Shown here one piece after another: positions 1-6,441 of a stretch of DNA of 6,477 nucleotides. The position numbers and the translations under genes were made by a program. The DNA is from Ignavibacteria bacterium (lineage in GTDB: Bacteria > Bacteroidota > Ignavibacteria > Tepidaquicellales > Tepidaquicellaceae). The stretch is from positions 1 to 6,477 of the forward strand of contig JAGPCH010000095.1 in the NCBI GenBank assembly GCA_018058125.1, given 5' to 3'. Below the pieces are notes generated by a model. The model was not told the DNA's origin and did no database searches. It worked only from the letters and a program-made list of their open reading frames with translations. Numbering within the stretch: position 1 is the first letter of the stretch; every line of letters begins with the position of its first letter.

Positions 1-121
1 AAGAATCTAAGGGATTTACAATTAAGTTAATATCTTTCCCTCCCTGCGCTCCGTTTACAACCACTAACTTTGGATTAATCAACGGAGATGCAGAGACATA
101 GCTCATGAACTTAGTAAATTC
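1..121 (-). pseudogene. Out-of-frame continuation of the GMSN-motif gene, partial
   Basis: Reading the minus strand from position 121 gives 40 stop-free codons to the window edge. They begin EFTKFMSYVSASPLINPK and continue into LVVVNGAQGGKD and INLIVNPLDS. This is the expected continuation of the protein encoded from 423: the EF follows GMSNT plus two residues, and VVNGAQGG is the next conserved block. The codons here start at 121 modulo 3, whereas the upstream ORF has codons starting at 120, so one base appears to be missing between about 120 and 126. No slippery heptamer precedes the junction, so programmed frameshifting is not supported. Either the gene is a recent pseudogene or the assembly has a one-base error. 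The gene continues beyond the left edge, so its full length is unknown. Confidence 0.65.
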
Positions 122-423
122 AAGACTGTATTGGACATTCCGACAGACAATAAAACAACCTTACCGTTTACGGGATCATAATTTCCTGCCGTGTCAAGCG
201 GCACTATATTATGCGCAATGATTACACCGTCCTTGTTATGCAGCACCGGTCGGGTATTCGATCCGCCCGGATAAAGCCCGCCCTGAAAGCCCCTGAAATA
301 TCCCGGACCCAGATCATTAACAGGTGTAAATCCGACAGATGTAACGCTGCAGTCAATGGAGTTTACTTTATTCGTAAAACTAAAAGTGATTACGACAAGA
401 AAAATCATACTTAATTTTTTCAT
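103..423 (-). CDS. Secreted GMSN-motif protein, 5' part, frame broken
   Basis: The open frame gives 106 residues. It starts with a Sec signal peptide: MKK, a hydrophobic core at about residues 5-16, and likely cleavage near residue 22. The mature part contains NDLGPGYFRGFQGGLYPGG (residues 36-54) and VVLLSVGMSNT (89-99). These blocks match, from memory, a family of uncharacterised secreted bacterial proteins in which GMSN is followed by two residues, then EF and later a GAQGG block. In this ORF the sequence after T99 becomes VLNLLSS and stops at a TGA (103-105), while the expected EF...GAQGG continues in another frame (positions 121 to 2). The short length is therefore probably due to a lost base. 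The pattern of hydrophobic strand plus G-x-S-N resembles block I of SGNH/SASA-type esterases, which would make S97 a candidate nucleophile; this is inference only. The ATG at 423 is chosen because the signal peptide begins there. No Shine-Dalgarno is visible. It is transcribed divergently from the gene at 971. Confidence 0.7.
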   Translation of the reverse strand: MKKLSMIFLVVITFSFTNKVNSIDCSVTSVGFTPVNDLGPGYFRGFQGGLYPGGSNTRPVLHNKDGVIIAHNIVPLDTAGNYDPVNGKVVLLSVGMSNTVLNLLSS

Positions 424-970
424 TTGCAGGAGTTTGAATTTTCAAATAATTAAAATACTTCTATCTCAACGACTAAACTCGGTAATACTATTAAACCATT
501 ACTATATCTAATGTATTAAAAAAGCGCGATCTGTTTTTTATTCTAGCTGTAGAAGGAGATCTGACAAAAACACTGAATCTTTTAATTCTGAAATTGTGAG
601 AGTTTGTAATAATCCTGTGAGTTTTAGATTCTTCATTGGGCTTAATCTATGTTATTTTTTTGAATTATTTAACCTACAAATTTTTGAATTATACCTTATT
701 GAACTTACTTTCATCGCTAAAATACCCAGACAATTTTATAAATAATTTATAATAAATTTTTTGTTAGCCTCCATATTGAAAGAAAGTTTACCCGCTTTCA
801 CTTCAAAGAAGAAAGAAAAAATAACTACTTTTAGAATTACTTTTTTTGTAAACTAGGAGCAAAACAAAATAAGGCAGTGCAAATTTAAAAGATCAGAATA
901 ATATCTTTAAATGATGATTTAACCTCCGGTTCCTATTACGCATTACACAAAACATTTTATAAAAACCTAT
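424..970. other. Long AT-rich divergent spacer without recognisable gene
   Basis: These 547 bases separate two divergent starts, so promoters for both genes should lie here. I looked for the Bacteroidota consensus (TTTG at -33, TAnnTTTG at -7) on both strands and found no convincing pair; TATCTTTA near 903 is the nearest -7-like match and lacks a partner. A weak 6-bp hairpin (TGAAAG 777-782 with CTTTCA 795-800) is present but could be chance. There is no tRNA, riboswitch or ORF of note. The end nearest the gene at 971 carries short heptamer-like units (933-953). Confidence 0.6.
933..953 (+). repeat. Heptamer-like units before the 1082-aa gene
   Basis: Three consecutive heptamers can be read here: CTATTAC (933-939), GCATTAC (940-946) and ACAAAAC (947-953). 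The nonamer TACGCATTA at 937-945 recurs exactly at 4287-4295, where it overlaps the start codon of the downstream paralogue. The array is short and degenerate, so on its own it could be chance. The link to the clearer heptamer array at 4262-4296 is what makes it worth noting. Confidence 0.35.
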
Positions 971-3900
971 ATGAAGAGTATTTTAATTTTAATTCTTTTA
1001 TTTACCGTAATGGCAATTACTTCATTCAAACCAAATGACGAGAGACCGGATCGGAAGAGGTCAGAGATGAATCATAGCGCGAATTCGGATAATTCTTCTG
1101 CCATTATTGACAGCAAACAAATGAATGGTAACTCTATCAGCGCCTGGTACAGAACCAACGGCAGTTTTAATCGTGATCCAATTACAGGCAATGCTGGTTT
1201 CGAATGGCCAAAAGGATCAGGTAAGACAGTGCGTTATGCTTCGGGTATCTGGCTTGGTTGTGTATCGGGAAATGATACGATTGTTGCAATTGCAGAATAT
1301 GTTTATGATTACAGTCCCGGATTTGTTGACAATTCAGGTAACCCTATGACCGACTCTACATACAGGATTTATACAATAAATAAAAACGATATAAACAGTT
1401 ATGACTACCTGCACTGGCCCGGTAATCAAGGCGCTTACATGACTCCGGATAATAAACCGTTTCCGCTCGGTGATAAGACAATGTTTTTTGTTTATACTGA
1501 TGCCTTTGGACATACAGCACAAAATGGAAGTGACACTTTACTTAAAGCTCAGATCCTTCAGACAAACTGGTCTTATAACCAAAATGACCCATACATAGAT
1601 TATCCTGCAAATCCACTCAACAATACTATCTTCACGGAATACAGGATCATCAACCGAAGCAATAAAACATGGAAGAATATGTGGATTGGATTATGGACAG
1701 ATGATGATCTCGGTTCGGCTACTGATGATAGAGTAGGATGTGACACAAGTCTGAATCTAGGATTTACATATAATAGTACCAATAACGATCCGATTTATGG
1801 ATCAGCTCCTCCTTCTGTAGGATTTAAAATTTTAAGAGGCAGTTACAAATATACCGGAAACATTAATGATACAATAAAGTATTATCAGCCTTTTGGAAGT
1901 AATAATATAAAAAAGAAAATTGGATACATTGATCAGGGAATGTCATCATTTAACACTTATAATGATGGTAAGCCCCGCGATAATATTGAATCATATAGAA
2001 TATTAGAAGGTAAATTGTATACAGGAAGACCCTGGGTAAATCCTAATAATAATGATACAACAATTTTGCCTTTTCCGGGAGATCCTGTATCGGGAACGGG
2101 ATGGGTTTTTCCGTCTCAAAGTGATGTAAAAGATATTACAAGCACAGGTCCATTTTTTGAAATAAATCCAAATGATACAATTATAATTGTAGTCGCTCAG
2201 ATAATTGCCAAAGGAACATCAAATCTTAACAGCATTACTCAACTCAGAAGATCTGCAAACATCATTCAGAATTATTACGATAATAATCTTGCTCCTCAGC
2301 CTACTGCTCCTTCTCCCCGGATATCATCTTATTCTGCTGGTGATGGTAAAATTGCGCTGACATGGAATGACACAAATAACTCATCTACTTTTAAAAATAC
2401 ACTTTCCGGAGGAACATATAAATTTCAGGGTTATAATATTTACCAGATCAGATCTTTCACAGGTCATCCGGCTGAAAGTGATACTGTTTTAATAAAAACT
2501 TTTGATTTAAATGACGGCATTACGAATATATTAGACAGCATTTATATGCTTCCGAATCAGGGAATTTTCTACGGGATTATTCAGAATGGAAGTGACAACG
2601 GAATAGCAAAATATCTTGAGATAAATAAAGACACATTACTCAATAAGGAATTCATTAACGGCACTGAATATAAATTCGCAGTGACTTCATATTATTATGA
2701 TCCTTCCGGCGGTCTATATACTTATCCTAAAGTCATGGAGTCACCTAAATCAAATATCTTAAGAGTCATTCCGCAAAACCTTTCAGCCGGTACGCAGATA
2801 AGCTATGATCTCGGTGATACAATTTCCACAGATCAGAGAGACCTTGCTGTGATGCCAATTATCATTGATCCGTTAATGTTAGTAAATGCAAAATACACTT
2901 CGACTTTTGGCGGGACAAATGCTGATCCAAACTGGACTCTCACACGAACCATTAACGGAAGTACTACTGCATTGTTTGAAAATGTTTACAATTTCAATGG
3001 CAATCAGGATTCGGCATTAAAGGCGGACGGGCAATTGTTAGTTCATACGCTGAACAGAGATTCAGGTCTGATTCATGATCCGGGTGATACTTATACAGGT
3101 TATTATAATACTCCGAGAAAAAATTCTCCGAAAAAAACCTGGACATACGAACCTGTAGGAAAGGAATGGTTCACTGCGCCGGATACAAATGAGATCTACA
3201 GATCCACTACAATAGTAGTAAGATTACTAAGGGACCAATTTGAAAGCAGAAGTCTCGGAATGAGCTATCCCTGTTTAAATACTTTCAGATACTTAAGGAC
3301 AAGAATCAGGGCAAATGATAATTATTTTAGTTCTGAGCCTTCAGGTTTTACCGGCGGTCCTTTAAGGAAGATCAAAATTGTCTTTGGAGAAAGTCAGAAA
3401 GCTTACAGATATTCATCCCCTGCGGGAAATGTTCTTCTCCTTGATACTACTCTGACTGTTACACCTTATTCAAATATGGCGGACGTTCCTTTCAGAGTAT
3501 ATGCCATTGATGAACTTGATTCCACACAGGGAAATCCAAGACAGCTTAATGTTGGTTTTATCGATACTGATAATAACGGACTGTGGGACCCTGACACTAC
3601 AAAGATGAGTAAGTTTCAGTTAACTTATATCTTTGCAACTGATTATGATACTATACCCGATGAAAGATATACATCCAAGAATCCCGGTCAGAATAGCGGT
3701 CTGACAGGATTTTCTTCAATGGACATTATGTATGCCTGGCTTCCGAGAGTAAAAAATAATAACGGTGTCCCCGCAAACTGGAATGCAGGAGATGTACTGA
3801 CAGTGACTCCTTACAGGATCACGCGTCCTGACTTCGTTCCGGGATATCCGGTGAAATACAGCTGGGAAGTAAAAGGAACTGAAATTGGCAATCAGCAAAT

Positions 3901-4219
3901 TGCATCTTCCGAAATCAACAGCATTAACGTTTTCCCGAATCCTTACTACGGTATTTCTGAACTCGAGTACAATGACACAGGTGAGAAGTTCATTTATTTT
4001 TCACATCTGCCGCAAGTGTGTACAATACTGATCTATAGTCTCGATGGTTCATTAGTAAATAAGATCGAGCGAACAAGCAGCTCTCCCGACAAATCGCTGG
4101 AAAAATGGAATCTAAAAAACCAAGGCGGCAGCTATGTTGCGAGCGGAATGTACATAGCGGTTGTAGATTGTAAAGAGCTGGGAGCGAAGACGCTTAAGTT
4201 TGCTGTGTTCACGAGATAA
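971..4219 (+). CDS. Large exported protein with fnIII-like region and divergent T9SS-type C-terminal domain
   Basis: This is a 1082-residue exported protein of unknown activity. A Sec signal peptide (hydrophobic core about residues 4-18) begins directly at the ATG at 971, which supports this start; no Shine-Dalgarno is seen. Residues about 44-440 form the module shared with the gene at 4295, including NGSFNRDPITGNAGFEWP (63-80), the acidic stretch WTDDDLGSATDDRVGCD (242-258) and GDPVSGTGW (370-378). Residues about 441-600 look like a fibronectin-III-type beta domain (ISSYSAGDGKIALTWND at its start, GTEYKFAVTSYYYDP near its end). Residues about 600-980 are beta-rich and unassigned, with an EF-hand-like loop DTDNNGLWDPD (865-875) fitting D-x-D-x-N-G-x-x-D. 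From about 984 a sorting-type domain starts with SINVFPNPYYG, passes through LIYSLDGSLVNKI and ends KTLKFAVFTR. Such C-terminal domains direct cargo through the type IX system across the outer membrane. Similar proteins are common in Ignavibacteria, usually named only as T9SS sorting-domain proteins. Export is well supported; the function is not known. Confidence 0.93.
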   Translation: MKSILILILLFTVMAITSFKPNDERPDRKRSEMNHSANSDNSSAIIDSKQMNGNSISAWYRTNGSFNRDPITGNAGFEWPKGSGKTVRYASGIWLGCVSGNDTIVAIAEYVYDYSPGFVDNSGNPMTDSTYRIYTINKNDINSYDYLHWPGNQGAYMTPDNKPFPLGDKTMFFVYTDAFGHTAQNGSDTLLKAQILQTNWSYNQNDPYIDYPANPLNNTIFTEYRIINRSNKTWKNMWIGLWTDDDLGSATDDRVGCDTSLNLGFTYNSTNNDPIYGSAPPSVGFKILRGSYKYTGNINDTIKYYQPFGSNNIKKKIGYIDQGMSSFNTYNDGKPRDNIESYRILEGKLYTGRPWVNPNNNDTTILPFPGDPVSGTGWVFPSQSDVKDITSTGPFFEINPNDTIIIVVAQIIAKGTSNLNSITQLRRSANIIQNYYDNNLAPQPTAPSPRISSYSAGDGKIALTWNDTNNSSTFKNTLSGGTYKFQGYNIYQIRSFTGHPAESDTVLIKTFDLNDGITNILDSIYMLPNQGIFYGIIQNGSDNGIAKYLEINKDTLLNKEFINGTEYKFAVTSYYYDPSGGLYTYPKVMESPKSNILRVIPQNLSAGTQISYDLGDTISTDQRDLAVMPIIIDPLMLVNAKYTSTFGGTNADPNWTLTRTINGSTTALFENVYNFNGNQDSALKADGQLLVHTLNRDSGLIHDPGDTYTGYYNTPRKNSPKKTWTYEPVGKEWFTAPDTNEIYRSTTIVVRLLRDQFESRSLGMSYPCLNTFRYLRTRIRANDNYFSSEPSGFTGGPLRKIKIVFGESQKAYRYSSPAGNVLLLDTTLTVTPYSNMADVPFRVYAIDELDSTQGNPRQLNVGFIDTDNNGLWDPDTTKMSKFQLTYIFATDYDTIPDERYTSKNPGQNSGLTGFSSMDIMYAWLPRVKNNNGVPANWNAGDVLTVTPYRITRPDFVPGYPVKYSWEVKGTEIGNQQIASSEINSINVFPNPYYGISELEYNDTGEKFIYFSHLPQVCTILIYSLDGSLVNKIERTSSSPDKSLEKWNLKNQGGSYVASGMYIAVVDCKELGAKTLKFAVFTR

Positions 4220-4246
4220 TTACAAATTACAAATTACAAATTATAA
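4219..4246 (+). repeat. Heptamer tandem repeat (ATTACAA)x3 plus ATTATAA
   Basis: Three perfect ATTACAA copies (4219-4225, 4226-4232, 4233-4239) are followed by the one-mismatch copy ATTATAA (4240-4246). The first base of the array is the last base of the TAA stop codon of the upstream gene, so the array begins exactly at the end of the coding sequence. An A-rich stretch follows (4245-4253). It has no dyad symmetry typical of a terminator. Confidence 0.85.
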
Positions 4247-4261
4247 AAAAAAACATAAGTA

Positions 4262-4296
4262 ACAATACGCAAGACACAATACACAATACGCATTAT
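4262..4296 (+). repeat. Heptamer tandem repeat (ACAATAC-type) running into a start codon
   Basis: Five consecutive heptamers can be read: ACAATAC (4262-4268), GCAAGAC (4269-4275), ACAATAC (4276-4282), ACAATAC (4283-4289) and GCATTAT (4290-4296). The last unit contains the first two bases of the ATG at 4295. The array therefore forms the immediate 5' leader of the 540-aa gene, in the place where a ribosome binding site would normally be. No Shine-Dalgarno is present. Confidence 0.75.
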
Positions 4297-5917
4297 GAAA
4301 ACTACAACTTTAACATTACTGCTTCTTGCAACAATTGCATTTATCGCATTCAAACCAAATGACAATGGTCCATTGAATAAGAATGCAAAGATACAAAATG
4401 ATAATCCTTCATACATTTTTGATTCAAAAAATATTGACGGGAATAATATCGATGCATGGTTTAGGAATAATGGAAGCTTCAACAGAAATCCAATCACGAA
4501 TAATTCAGGATTTGAATGGCCAAACGGTTCAAATAAAGTTTTAAGATATTCATCAGGATTATGGATTGCCGGAAAAACCGGATCAGATACTACAGAAGCC
4601 GTTTCAAATCATTTTACCAGTGAATATCTGCCCGGATACATTGATGAAAATGGTGTTCCTCAGGGAATGGATGATCCGGATTTCAGAGTATATAAGATTG
4701 CAAAAGGAGACACAACTTCTTTGGATTATTTAAACTGGCCGGTTGATCAGGGTGCATATCTTGACAGCAACAATAAACCATTCCTTCCCGGGACTCAGAC
4801 ATTGTTCTATTCTATGAGTGACGGTTATGCAAAATATCATTATTATACTCCCGAAGCATTGAAAGCTCAAATTCAAGTTACAAGCTGGTGTTATAATAGT
4901 GTGACAGATCCTGTAATTTCTAATACAATATTTACAGAATTTAAAGTGATCAACAGAAATTCGCTTCCATGGAATGATGCTGTAATTTCATTCTGGTCAG
5001 ATGAATGTTCAAATGATCAGATAGCTGTCGGATGTGATACAAATTTAAATCTGGGCTATGCATACTGCGCTCCGAATTCCTGGCAATATGAAAACAATCC
5101 TCCCGCTTTTGGATTTTTACTTTTACAGGGACCTGCGGAATATACGGGAAATTCAGACGACACAGTATTAACTTACATTCCCGGAAACAACAATAGAATA
5201 ATGAGAATAGGTTACAAAGAAATTGTACTAAGTTCATTCAACATGTTTCAAAATGCAAGCTTCTATTATAAAGAGCCGAGCAATTATAAGGAAATTTATT
5301 CAACTATGCAGGGATTATTTTTTAATGATTCCAACTGGGTTAATCCAATAAATTCACATATAACAAAATTCCCTTTCTCCGGTGATCCCGAATCCGGTAC
5401 AGGCTGGTATCAGTCAGCTACAATGAATTTCGGCAACAGAAGATTACTGATGAATTTCGGATTTCTCAACATTGAACCTGGTGATACACAATCAGTTATC
5501 ATAGCGCAGATCGTCAGTCAGGGCAGTAATAATTTAAATAGCGTGACAAAACTTAAACAGAATTCTCAGTACATCAAAAATGTTTTTGAAAATAATTTCA
5601 CAACTGTTTCCGTAAATGAATCAAACAATATAATTCTGCCATCTGATTTTAAACTTTATCAGAATTATCCTAACCCGTTCAATCCTGTCACAAAGATCAG
5701 ATACAATTTATCCAAAGCGGGACAAGTGACATTAAAAGTGTTTGATATTTCCGGCAAAGAAGTTATTACATTAATAAACGGAAGGAAGGATGCAGGAGAT
5801 AACGAAGTGAGTTTTTCCGCCACCGACGGAAGCAATATTCTATCGAGCGGAATATATTTTTACAGATTGACAGTTGATGACAGATCATCAGTAATGAAAA
5901 TGGTTTTACAAAAATAA
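4295..5917 (+). CDS. Exported T9SS type A sorting-domain protein, paralogue of the 971-4219 product
   Basis: This is a 540-residue exported protein of unknown activity. The signal peptide (MKTTTLTLLLLATIAFIAF) begins at the ATG at 4295 and is followed by KPND, as in the upstream paralogue. Residues about 40-435 carry the shared module: NGSFNRNPITNNSGFEWP (59-76), YLNWPVDQGAYL, FTEFKVINRN, GDPESGTGW (363-371) and EPGDTQSVIIAQIVSQG. A short linker leads to a canonical type IX sorting domain at about 451-540, opening with DFKLYQNYPNPFNPVTKIRY, then VTLKVFDISGKEV, SSGIYFYRLTVDD, and ending SVMKMVLQK (TIGR04183-like, recognised by motif). This predicts transport across the outer membrane with removal of the C-terminal domain and either surface attachment or release. 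The acidic stretch of the paralogue is altered here: FWSDECSNDQIAVGCD (233-248) replaces DDDLG...DD...GCD. The gene lies 75 bp after its paralogue on the same strand and is followed by a probable terminator, so co-transcription is possible but unproven. Confidence 0.95.
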   Translation: MKTTTLTLLLLATIAFIAFKPNDNGPLNKNAKIQNDNPSYIFDSKNIDGNNIDAWFRNNGSFNRNPITNNSGFEWPNGSNKVLRYSSGLWIAGKTGSDTTEAVSNHFTSEYLPGYIDENGVPQGMDDPDFRVYKIAKGDTTSLDYLNWPVDQGAYLDSNNKPFLPGTQTLFYSMSDGYAKYHYYTPEALKAQIQVTSWCYNSVTDPVISNTIFTEFKVINRNSLPWNDAVISFWSDECSNDQIAVGCDTNLNLGYAYCAPNSWQYENNPPAFGFLLLQGPAEYTGNSDDTVLTYIPGNNNRIMRIGYKEIVLSSFNMFQNASFYYKEPSNYKEIYSTMQGLFFNDSNWVNPINSHITKFPFSGDPESGTGWYQSATMNFGNRRLLMNFGFLNIEPGDTQSVIIAQIVSQGSNNLNSVTKLKQNSQYIKNVFENNFTTVSVNESNNIILPSDFKLYQNYPNPFNPVTKIRYNLSKAGQVTLKVFDISGKEVITLINGRKDAGDNEVSFSATDGSNILSSGIYFYRLTVDDRSSVMKMVLQK

Positions 5918-5972
5918 AAGTGTTTGAACATACTAAGAATTTTGGAAGAATAGAACAATAGATTGAAACACC

Positions 5973-6018
5973 GTGAGGTATCAAAAGCAACTGGTCATTA
6001 ACTAACTTGATATTTCAC
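5973..6018 (+). other. Plus-strand RNA hairpin in the 3' untranslated region
   Basis: GTGAGGTATCAA (5973-5984) can pair with TTGATATTTCAC (6007-6018) along all 12 positions, ten Watson-Crick pairs and two G-U pairs (5977 with 6014, 5978 with 6013), around a 22-nt loop. On the other strand the two G-U pairs would be C-A mismatches, so the structure favours RNA made from the plus strand. It lies 56 bp after the stop of the 540-aa gene and just before the terminator-like element. It could be an mRNA-stabilising 3' hairpin or part of a small RNA; its role is unknown. Confidence 0.5.
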
Positions 6019-6025
6019 ACAAAAC

Positions 6026-6064
6026 AAAAGAAGTCTTCGAAGAGGGTCGGGAGCTTCTTTTTTT
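6026..6064 (+). terminator. Probable intrinsic terminator of the 540-aa gene
   Basis: AAAAGAAG (6026-6033) is perfectly complementary to CTTCTTTT (6054-6061), enclosing a 20-nt segment that includes the small palindrome TCTTCGAAGA (6034-6043). The 3' arm merges into a run of seven T at 6058-6064. The stem is AT-rich and the loop long, so it is weaker than a classic terminator. Position, orientation and the T-tract support the call. Confidence 0.5.
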
Positions 6065-6101
6065 ACAATGAAAATATCTTTGAACCTATAAAAATGGTTT
6101 T

Positions 6102-6126
6102 ACCACAAAGGCACTAAGACACAAAG
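6102..6126 (+). repeat. Octamer tandem repeat, CACAAAG type
   Basis: Three octamers follow in register: CCACAAAG (6103-6110), GCACTAAG (6111-6118) and ACACAAAG (6119-6126). Degenerate arrays of this ACCACAAAGGCAC type are, from general experience, frequent between genes in environmental bacterial genomes. No coding or structural role is evident. Confidence 0.55.
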
Positions 6127-6320
6127 ATAATAAAATCAATTTTTTCCTTTCGAGCCGATGTTGGTGTTCCAAAAAATTTGCATGAATAATTTTAATCCAT
6201 TTCAACTGACAAAGCAAATTTTTTTAGTCATCAACATCATATCCTTTTATAAATCAAAACACTTTTATAGAGTTATAAATAATCACACATAAATCTAAAC
6301 ATGTTCTATTCAATTACCTT

Positions 6321-6357
6321 CCTGGATCCGCGCTCAAAAGATTGAGGGGGTGACAGG
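6321..6357. repeat. Degenerate inverted-repeat element, CCTGGATCC...GGTGACAGG type
   Basis: The element has outer arms CCTG (6321-6324) and CAGG (6354-6357) and an inner perfect 5-bp stem, CTCAA (6333-6337) with TTGAG (6342-6346). The segments between them pair poorly. It resembles decayed copies of the common intergenic palindrome GGATCCCCG...CGGGGATGACA found in many bacteria, but this likeness is from memory and was not searched. Confidence 0.4.
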
Positions 6358-6389
6358 TTCTGTTTTTACCCCAGTCAGAGCTTCTCAGG

Positions 6390-6428
6390 TTGAGACTTTG
6401 AGACTTAGAGACTTTGAGACTTCGAGGC
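6390..6428 (+). repeat. Octamer tandem repeat (TTGAGACT)x4 plus partial
   Basis: The units are TTGAGACT (6390-6397), TTGAGACT (6398-6405), TAGAGACT (6406-6413) and TTGAGACT (6414-6421), followed by the decayed partial unit TCGAGGC (6422-6428). Only one base differs within the four full copies. The array ends 13 bp before the possible start codon at 6442. Confidence 0.85.
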
Positions 6429-6441
6429 AAAAAAATCAGAA

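Larger units (their letters stand above)
6065..6441. other. Noncoding AT-rich stretch carrying several short repeats
   Basis: I see no credible gene in these 377 bases on either strand. The region contains an octamer array (6102-6126), a degenerate inverted-repeat element (6321-6357) and a second octamer array (6390-6428). Between them (about 6130-6320) the sequence is plain AT-rich, with only a weak TTTATA/TATAAA dyad at 6264-6279. Confidence 0.6.

Noticed and set aside
118..130. Programmed ribosomal frameshift at the GMSN gene junction
   Set aside because: The bases GTCTTGAATTT contain no X-XXY-YYZ slippery heptamer and no obvious stimulatory structure was seen, so mutation or sequencing error is more likely.
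211..414. Plus-strand open frame of 67 codons antisense to the GMSN-motif gene
   Set aside because: It lies fully opposite a gene with a clear signal peptide and recognisable motifs, and its own translation shows no domain or signal.
515..545. A6/T6 dyad around GCGCGATCTG as a terminator
   Set aside because: The stem is only A-T pairs with an 8-10 nt loop, and no gene ends nearby on either strand.
4219..4296. CRISPR-like or phage attachment interpretation of the intergenic repeats
   Set aside because: The units are only 7 bp and directly adjacent without spacers, and no cas or integrase gene is present.
4234..4497. Minus-strand frame of 87 codons across the intergenic repeats
   Set aside because: It is antisense to the start of the 540-aa gene, and its C-terminal part is translated from the heptamer repeats (RIVYCVLRIVTYV), so it is not a real protein.
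4950..5237. Minus-strand frame of 95 codons within the 540-aa gene
   Set aside because: It is antisense to well-conserved module sequence and has no recognisable features of its own.
6264..6279. TTTATA-GAGT-TATAAA dyad as an operator
   Set aside because: A 6-bp AT-only dyad is expected by chance in such AT-rich sequence, and no start codon lies close.
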